A DNA stretch of 64,000 nucleotides, from the NCBI GenBank assembly GCA_001600455.1, contig BCKC01000010.1, forward strand, positions 440,144-504,143, in the 5' to 3' direction. Source of the stretch: Endocalyx cinctus (taxonomy: Eukaryota > Ascomycota > Sordariomycetes > Amphisphaeriales > Apiosporaceae). The position numbers and the translations under genes are program-made. Under the pieces are notes generated by a model. The model was not told the origin of the DNA. It made no database searches and saw only the letters and a program-made list of their open reading frames with translations. Each line of letters begins with the position of its first letter. The stretch's first letter is position 1. Shown here in pieces: positions 46,477 to 57,782 of this stretch.

Positions 46477-47421
46477 ATGTCTCAACCAACTTCCTTCCAA
46501 AAGGAACAAACCTTTACCTCGTACAATCCAGCACAAGGCCAGATTTACGCCCAAGCCCGGCGAGATTACCACCCAAAAGTTTACCAGACGATACTCGAGC
46601 ACCACACCTCCACAGGCGGCCAACTCGACACGATCCTCGACATCGGCTGCGGTCCGGGCATGGTGCTCCGGACGCTAGCCCCGCGCTTCGCGCACGCCGT
46701 AGGTATAGACCCATCCGAAGGCATGCTCGCGACGGCGCGCTCCCTACCCGCCAACGCGGCCGTCAAGACCGCCAACGGCGAGCCGATCCGGTTCGAGACC
46801 TCGACGGCCGAAGAATTAGGGTCCGTAAGGGCCGGGACGGTCGACCTCGTCACCGCCGCCAACGCGGCGCACTGGTTCGACCTGAACGCGTTCTGGCCCG
46901 CGGCCGCTCGGGCGCTCAAGCCGGGCGGTACCGTGGCGATGTGGTCGAGCGGGAAGATCGACGTCCATCCCTCGATGCCGGGCGCGGCGGCCTTGCAGGC
47001 GGCGATCGACCGCCACGCCGAGACGTACCTGGAGGCGCACGTCACCGCGGGGAACCGGCTGACGCGCGGGCGGTACCGGGACCTGCGGATGCCGTGGGAT
47101 CTGGAGAGGCCGGTCGAGGCTTTCGACGCGGAGCGGTTCGCGAGGAAGGAGTGGGACGAGGAGAAGGACGGGAGCTTTCACGTGGGCGAGTTGGAGGTCG
47201 GGTTGGACGTTTGGGAGAAGGTTATGGCTACGGGCAGCAGCGTCACGCGCTGGCGGCAGGCGAACCCGGAGGATGCGGGTACGGAGAGGGATGTCTTGAA
47301 GGTTCTGAGGCGCGAGATGGAGCAGATCCTGTGGAAGGAGGGCGTTAAGCCCGGCGAGGAGAAGATGAAGGGCGTTATCAATGGCGTGCTGCTTATGGTC
47401 AAGAAGAAAATGGAAGCGTGA
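46477..47421 (+). CDS. SAM-dependent class I methyltransferase
   Basis: Single exon of 314 residues. Motif I ILDIGCGPGMVLRTLA (around residue 53) and the acidic GIDPSEGML loop mark the SAM site; a post-I block (TSTAEELGSV) and VDLVTAANAAHWFD (motif II) match the trans-aconitate/Crg1-like methyltransferases, whose small-acid or lipid-like substrates vary. No signal peptide; probably cytosolic. The gene is far more GC-rich (most third positions are G or C) than the surrounding AT-rich DNA, and lacks introns. The ATG at 46477 gives the usual N-terminal FTSYNPAQGQIYAQARRDY block. Confidence 0.85.
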   Translation: MSQPTSFQKEQTFTSYNPAQGQIYAQARRDYHPKVYQTILEHHTSTGGQLDTILDIGCGPGMVLRTLAPRFAHAVGIDPSEGMLATARSLPANAAVKTANGEPIRFETSTAEELGSVRAGTVDLVTAANAAHWFDLNAFWPAAARALKPGGTVAMWSSGKIDVHPSMPGAAALQAAIDRHAETYLEAHVTAGNRLTRGRYRDLRMPWDLERPVEAFDAERFARKEWDEEKDGSFHVGELEVGLDVWEKVMATGSSVTRWRQANPEDAGTERDVLKVLRREMEQILWKEGVKPGEEKMKGVINGVLLMVKKKMEA

Positions 47422-50400
47422 GATTACTCTCTAAACTGTTGGGTAGATAATAAGTGGTGAATGAGTCACGCGCATACTCTCATACTCTTCTCTAAGCTTT
47501 TCCATGGCGTTCTTTGAGGTAGTTTCACCAAACAAAACCCGTTCATTTTGTGAGGCCTCTTCTGGTTTGTTGGCAATAGTCTTATTCTACAAATTCTAAT
47601 CAGTGCTAAGTAACCTAGACGGCCTCTCACATCTATCCTAAGTTTATTTTCCAAATATAGCCTCATGTACCATATTCTCAAAAAAAAAAAACAGACTGCT
47701 TATTTGCTCTCAAGTTATTAGTTCGGTGCGAGGCACAATGTGGTATGCACACGTCCGGTCATCAACGACATTTTCGTGAAGACCGGTTTAAAGAGCATCT
47801 AGCCCGGGATCAACAATCCTCACCCTCTACCTTCAGAGTAGTTGCATCGGGTGGCAAGTAGTTCTAAGAGAAGGACGCGGTAGAGAATGTTGGGAAAAAG
47901 AGGGCCCAAGGCGCAGTTGAACGCGTCAGGATTTGAGGCCTAACAGTATGACGATCCAGACTGGCTCTACGTCGTCAATATCCGAGGAGCTCGAACAATT
48001 TAGGGGAAGAAGGCACACTAAAAGGAGACGAATGCTATGTGCGATATTTATAGGAATGATAAGATACCTCACGGCACTAGATGAGGCGCTTGATGCTTAA
48101 TAGAGCTACTTAGTAGTCTTTTTAAGTTAAGGTTCCCGTATGGTCGCGGCAGTGAGTACTTCCGAGGATGTGCATGTTGCCGCCGAAGCTGTTGTAGTGT
48201 ACACCATCAAGCCTCCTTATCCATTGCGGACCAAAGTATAAAAAAAAAGGTGTCTTACGTATCTTTTCACTTTGACTTGGTAAGTAATGTAAACAAACCC
48301 ATTTACTGGGTTTATTTCGAAGTGTAATTATGAGAATACATACTACAGAATCTAGATGGCTGTCTATTAAGCAATTTAAGGATCTTTTAGTCCTCGGAAA
48401 TTTGGACGCTACATCGTGAAATTGAATAGTCACACAAATACCTTTCAGGAGGGCGATAATCTACTGAGAAATGAGTGATGTCGTCACGTCTTTCTCAAGA
48501 AATTGTCATTTTGCTAACAAATTACATAATCCCGTAGTATCATTTAATTTGTATTTTTTGAATGGTAATAGAAATGGTTGTGGAGATGAAATATTGCATA
48601 GCCCTGGAGATGGATAAGGGGACTTGAAGTCTGAAGAGCTCTTATCGCCAATTTTTTATTTTAATCATTTCATTTCATCTTATCTTAATACACTGCAATC
48701 AGACCTTGCATATAATGCATAAAATGCCACGGAATAAAGATAAAAGCGTGAGGTGCATAAAGAAAATACGAGTTCGGATGAGTGTTCTAGAAAAGAAGTT
48801 GGCAGCTCTCTCGGAAAAATAACCCGATTCTTAACATGATGAACCACTCTAAATCTAGAGTGGAGGGAACGCGCAACATTTACCCTATCTTGGCATCTGG
48901 GGAAAGTTTCTTTCCATCTTTCCATTTTCTTCTCTTTCCCCCTTTTTTTTCTTTGATGAAAATAATAAAAAGAGGGACCCTTATAAGTCCCTGCCTCTCA
49001 ATTTGCCTCAAAACGGTAAGAATTTGCGTATCGTCTTGAAACAAAACTATTGTCAGACCCGTTTGTTTCGAAATCAGGGAGTCCGAGTACCCATGCATTC
49101 TAACTCGTGTTTTCACATTTCATTATAGCCCCTTTGATCAAGGTTATTAATTGAAAATTTTTAACCGTACTGTGCTGCATTCTTCTTCCAATCACGTATC
49201 AATAGTTCCATAAAGGAGAAAGAAAAAAAAAAGAGATCCAACCTCCCTCCGTGAAGATCAAGTTTTTCCGGCGGCGAGTATTGGAGTTATGAACCGAGGG
49301 GGGCGTACACACGTTGTGTGTATACTACACTAGCAGGTATGCATAGCCAATCGTAAAAAGGAAATACCCATTTGAGATTAGAAATGGAAGAGAAAAGCTG
49401 TAAAAGGAAAGGGGACGTATTGAATTACTACGGGATGGTCTGGTCCCTACATGACTTTCCTACTACCGTATAGTAAGATCCCGTCGAAGCCGTGGCGAAA
49501 ACGGGAATAAATGCCATTATGCGGGGAAAATACTACGCAAGGAACCAGGACAACGATTTTCCTCTATTTGAAAATGGAATAAGCGGTATTACGGCTCGCT
49601 ACGGATGGCCGGGTGTGACATCTTTGACAGGACGGGCATTTAGGGCTTAGAAAAAAGAGGATAGAAAATTCAGAAGAAAAGGCAAAAAGGAACTACCATG
49701 TACGCTACGATTATCAGAGCGATAGGATAACGAGGGATGCGTAAGATAGAATATGTAGCTAGCTTGGTCTGATATTCTAAGACAATTACCAAATTTCTTG
49801 GTGAGAACTACCGAAAATAAATAGTTATTTGGTGTTTGTCTTCACTTATGTCCCATTTGAATGTCATTTCGTCTTACAACGTGCGCATATCAATACCGCT
49901 AATATGACAAACTGCAGATATGGTGCATGTCAGCTGCCATAAGAAGTGAGAGGCTGAGTATGTATATGCAGTATGTGCATGAATGAATTGACAATAGTAA
50001 AAAAAAAAGTTTATGCTGTGTGGGGAGGCAATCCATTTTTTTTTTTTTTTTTTGAAAATCATTCCATCGATCAGGTAGGTTGTAGTGTTCTATGTAGATA
50101 AGAAGAGTACCTAGTACCGGATAATCTGTCAGAAGTAGAAGATGAAAAGTGATATATTTGAGCATGCTCCGAGGGTTAAAAAAGATATTGAAAAGAATTG
50201 CACAATTTGAGAAAAAGATCTTTATGCATCATCGGTTGATGTGGAGTTACTCAAAACCAATATTCAATTCGAACTGCCCATATCGGCAGCTGTGAATAAA
50301 CCTGGAGATCAGCGCTAAAGATTGACTCGACCCAAACTCTTCCTCTTCTTCCCAAATGGCCCAGCCGGCCGCATTTTTCGGAAAAACTCAAGACCGGTAG

Positions 50401-52241
50401 TAAAAGCTGCGTAAAAAGCTGCGCCTCTCAGTGGCCGAAGTATCTCAAAGATTTAGAACTAGAAACTATAGCTGAGTTCGCTTGGCTTACGAGAAATAGA
50501 GAGGGGGGGAGAAGAAAAAAAATAAAAAAAAAATAAAAAGCGGCCCCAGCATTGCCTAGAGTCGGACGATTCGGGTCAGTTGCGGATGATGTGAAGCATA
50601 ACTGGTCACGATTTTCTTGACTATCTTGGTAGCCCCCGAACGGCGAGGGACGGCTAGACTTCCGCGGCGCGACAGTTTCAAATGTCCTGAATCATCAATT
50701 AGTGTTACTAGCCACAAACCATATAACCCCTCGAAGTTATTCGATGATTCGAGTGGACAAGAAATTCAGGAGAAAAAAAAGTCTCGGCCATGTACCCCCC
50801 GTGGTATGTGGCAAGTTCACCTTTTGGCCGTATTCTAATAAAAATAGGCTGATTGTAGATAATATGTGAAGGTCCTTTTTGAACATAGCAAGTGACGCAA
50901 AGTAAAATTAATTGTGCATTAATTCTGCAGCCTGGAGGAAAATTGCTTACAGAAGGAGGGGGGAAGAAAAATCCTACGAATCATTGACTGTAATCATATT
51001 GATTATAATTTTGACGAATGTTGGAAATTGTATACACGGCTGATGCTATTCTAAGGCAATTTCGTCATTAGCATAGATTTAAAGTAAACAGAGTCAGTTC
51101 GTGGGATTCCCAACATAAGTTTGTCGTATATAGGATTTTCAGTAGAGGATCTAATCGTCCTCCAGATCGGATCGCTCTCTTGGATGACGACAAAAAGGTA
51201 CTAAAATAAGGAGAAAGGCATCAAGTAAAAATCCTTTATCGCAATGCAATGCAGTGCCGTGGTGTATACTAGAAATACCATCAGGGTAACCAACATTGAT
51301 ACTTCGCCGATGTCATGCATCGTATCGCATCGTCCTTTGGCGGATGTGGAGGAAGCTGAAGATCAGGGTCAGTTGGCTTTATTATTAGCAACACTAGCTT
51401 CCGTCCAAATCCACACTGTAAGCCCACAGGCCTAATTCGGTACCGTGCAAGGTACGTCCAGTATTTGGCGAATTACGAGGTTCGCACAATGAAAGTTATC
51501 TCGTACAAAGCAACTAGCGTAGATCCATGGATCCTATCGTATCAAATGGCGAGATGGTCGTGTTATGTGAGAACTGTGATAGGTCTCTATTCATCAAATA
51601 ACAAGATCAATCTCATGTAAGATGACGGTGAAGTGTTAGAATAGTTAGACCTTCATTTCCGAATCAGATATGTTATCTCCTACGATGTCGGAGTGTTTGT
51701 TTAGGTATGAATATACTTACGGGTACCTAAATAAAACGTGAGCACAATACCAATACGGAGCACATAGATAGTGTAGATATTCTAGTATGTTACTATCTAG
51801 GTAGTATATCTGAGAATAGGAAGACAAAGCGCATGAAAAGAGAAGAAGAAAAAAAAAACTTGTTACTTCAGTAATGCCTTGTAATTATAAGGTTTACGTA
51901 GGCGGTAACGTATCTGTAAACGTCCTCAGAATAACCCGGAAAGGAAAAAAAGGTGTTACAAAAATCAATAAAATCAATCTAGATGGTATTTATTGAGTGG
52001 TGGAGGTAATATGGTTGTAATGATTGTGATATTTAACGGAAGATTTGAACTTATTTGGGGTGGATGATGTGTAAGGTTACAACAATTTCCCTCTTTTTTT
52101 CCCAACTTTTCTTGTGTTCAGTACTGCAGTACAACCTCATGATGAATCTATTCAATATTGAGGAATGACCAAGCCTTCAAAAGGGAGGCAAGAAGGAATA
52201 AAAATGGTTACTGAATGGGTCTCGATCGTCTCAGCAGCTTA

Positions 52242-52301
52242 GTAGAGTCTTAGGGTCTTAAAGTCTTACAGTGCTGTACGTGGTAGAGTCTTAGGGTCTT
52301 A
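52242..52301 (+). repeat. 19-bp direct repeat, 41-bp period
   Basis: GTAGAGTCTTAGGGTCTTA occurs at 52242-52260 and again at 52283-52301, with a half-related AAGTCTTAC between them and a G(8) run after. It is non-coding and lies about 1.1 kb upstream of hacA. Confidence 0.85.
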
Positions 52302-53072
52302 GGGGGGGGAGATTTTACGGGTTTACGTGTTTACCTAGGTACGTGTTTGTGCATTAGTACCAACTAAAGTGTACCTAAGGGGTAATTAACACTGGGTGGA
52401 TCAACTGAATCAACGTAAGTCAGCATCGTAGCGTAATCCACTAAAATGACTTTAGACCCCACCACTCCCACCACTCCCATCACTTTGTCCAACAAAAGTT
52501 GCAGGTTTTTTTTCATCACTCCCTGCAGTTCACTCTTTAACCTTTTACCGGCTTTCACGGCCCCTATTCCTTCGATTAACAACCCCCCCCTGAAAGCCCC
52601 CAAAAATGGACTTGCCTAAACATTCCATTCCTCTCTTGAAATCAGACCTTCTCCGCCCCCCCTGGTCCACTGATCCACACTTTGATCTCCACCCTGCCAC
52701 TCCTTGCGTACGTATTGTTCGTTGCGAATTGAGTCTGTTCTTGGAGGCTGACACCAGCGACACAGTACGGAGTACGAAGTTACAAAATTTATTGATTTTT
52801 TTTTGGCCTGAGGCATTGAATTTTACCCCTTGAGAGAAAGGCCACGTTGAACATAAAGACCCTCCATCTCCCCGTCACAAATTCCAGGCATCAGTTGTAG
52901 TGGTCCATCACACCTAACACATTCACTATTATTTGTGTCTTATTAAGCCAAAAAAAATAAAAATCATACAAAAAAAAAAAGGACACTCTGTCCTCTTCTT
53001 CTTTTGACCCGTACACGGCAGAAACATACACACTCATTCAGTCAATTGACTTCTGCCTTGGGTCACCTGACT

Positions 53073-53095
53073 TGACTCATCATTCTTTTGACTCA
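53073..53095. promoter_or_regulatory. Two TGACTCA (Gcn4/CpcA or AP-1 type) sites
   Basis: Perfect TGACTCA at 53073-53079 and 53089-53095, 16 bp apart, about 280 bp before the hacA start. In fungi this heptamer is the site of the amino-acid-control bZIP CpcA/Gcn4. Confidence 0.4.
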
Positions 53096-53370
53096 CGATC
53101 CTGATCTTATTTTATTTTAGAATCATGCGTCAATACACATAAAATACCTTATATCTATATTTGTATCGAGGAATTAGGACGGCACCTCTTTACTTTCGGA
53201 AACATTTATCAATCATTACATTCTTCATTTACCAGCGGAGTTGCTCACCTGGCTATTACAATTAAATTACTTAGCGGTATTATTAGAAGACTACAAGCAA
53301 GTCCTCCTAGATTCAAGACTTCCTTAATAATTTTAAAAAAGAAAACTCAAAAATCACAATTTGAAAAATT

Positions 53371-55113
53371 ATGGAATCCCAAGAATCACAAACCATGTCG
53401 ACCCCTCAAGTTAAATTCGAGGCATCACCGGCCGAATCATTCCTTTCTTTGCCCGGCGACGGTTTCCCATCTCTCTTCACCACTTCCACCCCGCCAACAA
53501 TGAACCCTCTGGAAAGTGTCATGACTCCCGATTCTTTCGCGGGCGATGATGGTCAATCCTTGGCTGACAACTCGAGCCCGGCTCCTACAACGGCCGACAC
53601 CGAGTCTGAAAAGAAGCCAACCAAGAAGAGGAAATCTTGGGGTCAGGTTCTTCCCGAACCCAAGACTAACTTGCCTCCCAGGTACGTCAGCTTCGAAACT
53701 AGTAATCCATACCCGTGCAACCGCATGGCGTAAGTAAATATGCGGGTCAATCACGTACTAACAAATAATAGGAAACGAGCCAAGACAGAAGATGAAAAGG
53801 AACAACGAAGAGTAGAGCGAGTCCTCCGAAATCGCCGTGCTGCCCAGTCCTCCCGAGAGCGTAAGCGGCAGGAGGTTGAGGCCTTAGAGAAGCGCAACGC
53901 TCAACTCGAATCCGCCCTTGTCAACCAACAGAAGACAAACATGATGTTGCTGGATGAGCTGAACAAACTTCGAAGAAACTCGGGCGTCGTCAGCCGTGGA
54001 GCATCACCCCTCGATGCCTTCCAGCCTTCACCTCTTACCCTTTCCCAACCCTTATTTGGATCCTCCGAAAACAACGTGGAGAGCGGCTCGGGCGTGATGG
54101 ATGATTTCATCCTCATGCCTGGTCAGGATGGTACCGTCGATCCTGCCTCGCTTTCTCCCGAACTCCACCCCGTCGACGAAGAAGTAGAAGAGTCGACCGA
54201 GACCGATATCGCCGAAGCGCTCAACGCGACGGCGGCCACCTCCACCGACGAGACACAACATCCAGCAGCGATGTTGTGCGACCCGCAGTGTCCGTCGGTG
54301 GAAGTACCGCAGTCGTGGATGAGAACTCGACAACCGATTCCGGCTCCGCTCCTGCAGCTCCAGACGCTGCTGACGGCCTCTTCGGTCATGATTTCGGCCT
54401 TGCGTCGTCCATTGACTCTGATAACTGGCTCACTCAAGACCAGCTTAGCCCTGGGACCGACCCCCTCAATTTTGAGTACAATCATATGGTTGGTGACGCT
54501 TCCTCCGAATTTCCGACATTCGACTTCGATCAGTTCCTCAGCGACGACCCTAGCGGCGCAGCCTCAGGCGCGAACGCGGTTGTCCACGAACCCGAGTCCT
54601 CCGGAACCAGCGGCGCGTTCGGTCTCTTCGCCGACTCTGAGAATCAAATCTCTACAGAAACTTTTAACCAGCAGCCCCATCTTGGCGCGTCCTCTGAAGG
54701 ATGCGACGATGGAGTTATTGCGGTTGGTGTCTGAGGGACGCGATGATCAGGGATTCGACGAGGAACCGGTACGCACTGCTAGTCAGGAAGCGACCCCGGG
54801 TATCAAGGGTGATCGCACCGCTAGTGGTAAGAGTGCCGGCCCGAGTTCACTGCTCAGCCAGTGGCCGGCCGGCGTTGACCTACCGTCTAGAGAGATACTG
54901 CTCACGTTATTGTGGGCCATTAAAGTCGAAGAACAGAAATTATTATTATTACCGGAGATGGTTGATATTGACACCATCTCGCCGTGTTCCTCGCGATCCG
55001 GATCATCATTAGAAACAAGCGTCCTTAATAATAGAAAATCACCTTCCGATGAAGAAAAAGATATTGTACTACTTACTACTACCAAAAGCGAAAGGGACGA
55101 GATACCGATATAA
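53371..55113 (+). CDS. hacA: HacA/Hac1 unfolded-protein-response bZIP transcription factor
   Basis: Master regulator of ER-stress genes, made active by Ire1 cleavage of its mRNA. The conventional intron is 53682-53771. The N-terminal part carries the family block KRKSWGQVLPEPKTNLPPRK, then the basic region NRRAAQSSRERKR and a leucine zipper (VEALEKRNAQLESALVNQQK). Without further splicing the frame stays open to 55113 (550 residues). Removing the 20-nt element at 54266-54285 shifts to another frame that ends at 54734, giving about 417 residues with an acidic/aromatic tail (SEFPTFDFDQFLSDD) and terminus GCDDGVIAVGV. This two-product design is known for Aspergillus and Trichoderma hacA/hac1. 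Confidence 0.93.
54266..54285 (+). promoter_or_regulatory. Unconventional 20-nt Ire1 intron in hacA mRNA
   Basis: Both ends fit CNG|CNG: CAG|CAG at 54265/54266 and CCG|CAG at 54285/54286. The 5' site lies in a 7-nt loop (54263-54269) closed by a perfect 9-bp stem, 54254-54262 with 54270-54278. The 3' site lies in a 7-nt loop (54283-54289) closed by a shorter stem starting GAC/GTC. Length 20 gives the needed change of frame. Confidence 0.88.
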
Positions 55114-55968
55114 AAAAAAAAAAGATGGGTTTCACTTTTTTCATTTCCTTAGTTATCATTAAAGTCATTGAGGGGGTTTTCATGACGGGGGTTCAGGTGT
55201 AAACTGATTTGCGGATGGATGGCGTTGAGAATTCCTCTTGTTCGCATTGATGGCAGCAAAGAGCAGACCTGAGTTATGAGAAAATCACGGCGTTTAAAGG
55301 GTAGTCGTGACATGAGACGAGACCATGGCTACAAATCTATATAAAATATCTCTTTTTGAGGAAATGTATTACTATGTGTGATCAAAAAATTTGTTGTGAC
55401 CCGAAGTGGTTTTTGTGACTGGAATAATAACTTGAATAATATGCCATATGGGACTAAACAGGCGACATCTTGAATTCAGTAAATGTGGTAAAAGTTAAGC
55501 GCTAACGGCTAACCGTACTGAGTACCGTAGCACTCCAAGTACTAAGTAAATTTACGTTATGTACCCTTCCGCCCACACTCATTTTCCACCAACCCTTCTC
55601 TCTTTTTTCCTTCCCTTTTTGATATCCCGTCGTGAAGGTTGGGGAAGCTCGAAAATGATTGGAAGAACATTTTATTCAAGACACTCATTAGAAACATTCA
55701 TTATATGCCGGTACTGAAATACGAACAACGGCGACGTGATATACGTAAACAGATAAAAGGCTATACTTACGCTATACCTATATATTATTGGTCTTCACGA
55801 ACTACTTCACTATCACTAGAAAAGGTTTATAAATATATCATAATTTATTTGGTATTCATCAGCATAGATACAGACATATATAGTTACTTCTTTCTTGTTA
55901 TTTCCATATATACATCTGTTTGCTGTTATTTTTTCCCCCCATTCATTCACAACGATAGAATAAACTAC
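55114..55968. other. Spacer, AT-rich
   Basis: Region between hacA and the glycosyltransferase-like gene. An open frame runs in from 55639, but its first 110 codons are low-quality (many Tyr, Ile and Lys, AT-rich) and look like leader sequence, not protein. Confidence 0.5.
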
Positions 55969-57291
55969 ATGTCTCCTCTTCTTTCTTCTTCTTTTCCCTC
56001 CCCACCACTTCCGCCGATCCCACCACAATCACCACCAACAAAAGATGGTTCCTTATCTTCCCTCCTCACCCTAATTATCACCACATCCCCAACACCTTCG
56101 GCCCCTTCGGTAGATCTCATCTCCGCCATCCTAGCCTCCTTCCGCGCGCACTGTCCCGCGGTCCTCCTAGACCGCTGCACCCTCATCCTCGCCTTCGACC
56201 CTTGCGACAACGTCGGGGACCAGAACCGGCTCAAGAAGGGGCGCGTCTCCCGCGAGGGGGCCCCCCACTGGGAGACGTACAAGGCCCGGGTCAAGGCTTT
56301 CGTCCTGGACGCTTACGGTTACGGCCCAGAGGATGTGACCACGCGGGAGACCGGGATCGCCGAGTTCGGGTCCCCTTGCCTGCACCACGCGAAGCCGGAA
56401 AACGAGATCCCCGTCGAGGTCCTCGCGACGAGGGACGGTCGCGTCGTGTTCGTCCAGCCGACCCGGCGCCTGGGCTTCGCGCTCGCCGTTCGGGAGGGGT
56501 TGAGGCTCGCGAGGACCGAGTACGTCTGGATACAGCAGCACGATTGGCCGCTCGTGCGGGACGTGCCGGTGAGGGAGGTGCTGGGGGTCATGACCGGATC
56601 GGAGAAGAGTTTGATTTCGGGAGCGGAAGAAGAAGAAGAAGCGTCGGAGAAGAAGAAGACGGAGGAAGGCGCGATCGGTCGAGCCAAAGCGCCCGTCCGC
56701 TACGTTTGCCTGCCTTCGGTGCGCATGCTCTCGTACGCGAACTCGGACCACGTAACGTCGTTCCCTACGCTGCGCCGGCTTACGGCCGCGCTGAAAGGGG
56801 ATTTCGTGGTGGAGGGATGTTCTTCTTCCGCTACCTCGGCGTCGTTGTCGTCATTGCAGGAAGAGCAGGGAGAAACAAAAACAAAAACAATAATACCGCT
56901 TACGCCTTTATTCTTCTGGCACGATAAACCTCATATCGCCTCTAAGGAACACTACTTGAAGCGCGTATTCCCGTCCCGGCTGGCGGTCAGGAGGGGCGCC
57001 TTCATAGAAGACACGATCGGCCAACGCGCCAGAGAGCAGATGAAAGCCGGCAATTTCGACAAGTGGGCCTGCTGGCTTTACTATCCGGAAGAGGGGAAGG
57101 TGTCCTGCGTTAAGCATTTGCAGGGTCGGAAGTGGAGAGGTTGCGAGGAGGATCTGAGGATGAAGGAGCGGTGGGGGAATGGGAATAGTAAGGAAAGAGA
57201 CGATGACGATGATGTTGCTATTGTTAGCATGCGAGATAAGGAAATGGCAGGTGAAAATGGATATCTGATTTCGGATGTAAAGGATCCTTAG
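55969..57291 (+). CDS. Glycosyltransferase-like hypothetical protein
   Basis: About 440 residues, single exon. I start it at 55969 because composition changes there from AT-rich to GC-rich coding. The segment LARTEYVWIQQHDWPLVRDV, with the Arg-rich VQPTRRLGFALAVREGL before it, resembles the nucleotide-diphospho-sugar transferase-like fold, where an acidic pair (here QHDW) replaces the DxD motif; the family is uncharacterised. A Glu/Lys-rich insert (EEEEEASEKKKTEE, about residues 220-235) and a Ser-rich insert separate conserved parts. Later blocks LFFWHDKPHIA and CWLYYPEEGKVSCVKHLQGR look conserved. No signal peptide. The acidic C-terminus (DDDDD) is low complexity. Confidence 0.65.
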   Translation: MSPLLSSSFPSPPLPPIPPQSPPTKDGSLSSLLTLIITTSPTPSAPSVDLISAILASFRAHCPAVLLDRCTLILAFDPCDNVGDQNRLKKGRVSREGAPHWETYKARVKAFVLDAYGYGPEDVTTRETGIAEFGSPCLHHAKPENEIPVEVLATRDGRVVFVQPTRRLGFALAVREGLRLARTEYVWIQQHDWPLVRDVPVREVLGVMTGSEKSLISGAEEEEEASEKKKTEEGAIGRAKAPVRYVCLPSVRMLSYANSDHVTSFPTLRRLTAALKGDFVVEGCSSSATSASLSSLQEEQGETKTKTIIPLTPLFFWHDKPHIASKEHYLKRVFPSRLAVRRGAFIEDTIGQRAREQMKAGNFDKWACWLYYPEEGKVSCVKHLQGRKWRGCEEDLRMKERWGNGNSKERDDDDDVAIVSMRDKEMAGENGYLISDVKDP

Positions 57292-57782
57292 CAAAGAGAA
57301 GAGTGGGTTGATAAATACGAGGGGGAAAAAAAAGTCCGGGCATGCCGGTGAGAGCTACTTATCCTACCGTACCGCAAGTACTAAGCTCAAGTAGGGCCTT
57401 GATGGGCAACACCAACCTTTGTACTTCGCCGCTAAATATTCGGTATATATATACCCATATCCAAGCGTTAAGGGCGTAGGTAAAGAAGATAACGAGGAAG
57501 GAAAAGCCGAGATCTGAGATAGAAAGTGAGAGAGAGAAATGGACAAATCGGACTGTTTAAGTACACTTACTTTCATTCCTCAGCGAGAAGTCATACACCT
57601 ATCATTCATCTTCAGTTTCATCGTAAACATTTCTTTAACTATTATCAGAACGTTAAATCCAATTTAAGTTTATCTGGGAAAACCAATAACGTTTATAATA
57701 TATATATATATATTTTCTCTTTTTCGCTCCAGCTCCCTTACTGACCATATATATCTTTGGAGTCCTATCTAACAATCCAACA
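57292..57782. other. Spacer with (TA)n run
   Basis: Contains a TA repeat at about 57694-57712. It is the leader of the Cys/His-module gene. No gene is supported. Confidence 0.45.

Larger units (their letters stand above)
47422..53370. other. 5.9 kb gene desert upstream of hacA
   Basis: No plausible coding frame on either strand. The stretch is rich in A and T homopolymers, including runs near 47679, 49226, 50036 (T of about 18), 50512-50537 (A-rich), 51848, 52797 and 52969. It carries a 19-bp direct repeat (52242-52260 and 52283-52301), one TACGGAGTA (52766-52774) and two TGACTCA boxes close to hacA. A long untranslated leader, a non-coding RNA or decayed repeats are all possible. Confidence 0.5.

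Noticed and set aside
46514..47348. Several long open frames overlapping the methyltransferase in other frames and strand
   Set aside because: They are shadows of a GC-rich gene, where stops are rare; their Arg/Gly/Pro-rich content has no domain features.
55639..55968. N-terminal extension of the glycosyltransferase-like frame
   Set aside because: AT-rich, Tyr/Ile/Lys-biased codons unlike the rest; more likely untranslated leader that happens to lack stops.
56167..56927. Long Arg-rich frames overlapping the glycosyltransferase-like gene
   Set aside because: Composition shadows of the GC-rich coding strand.
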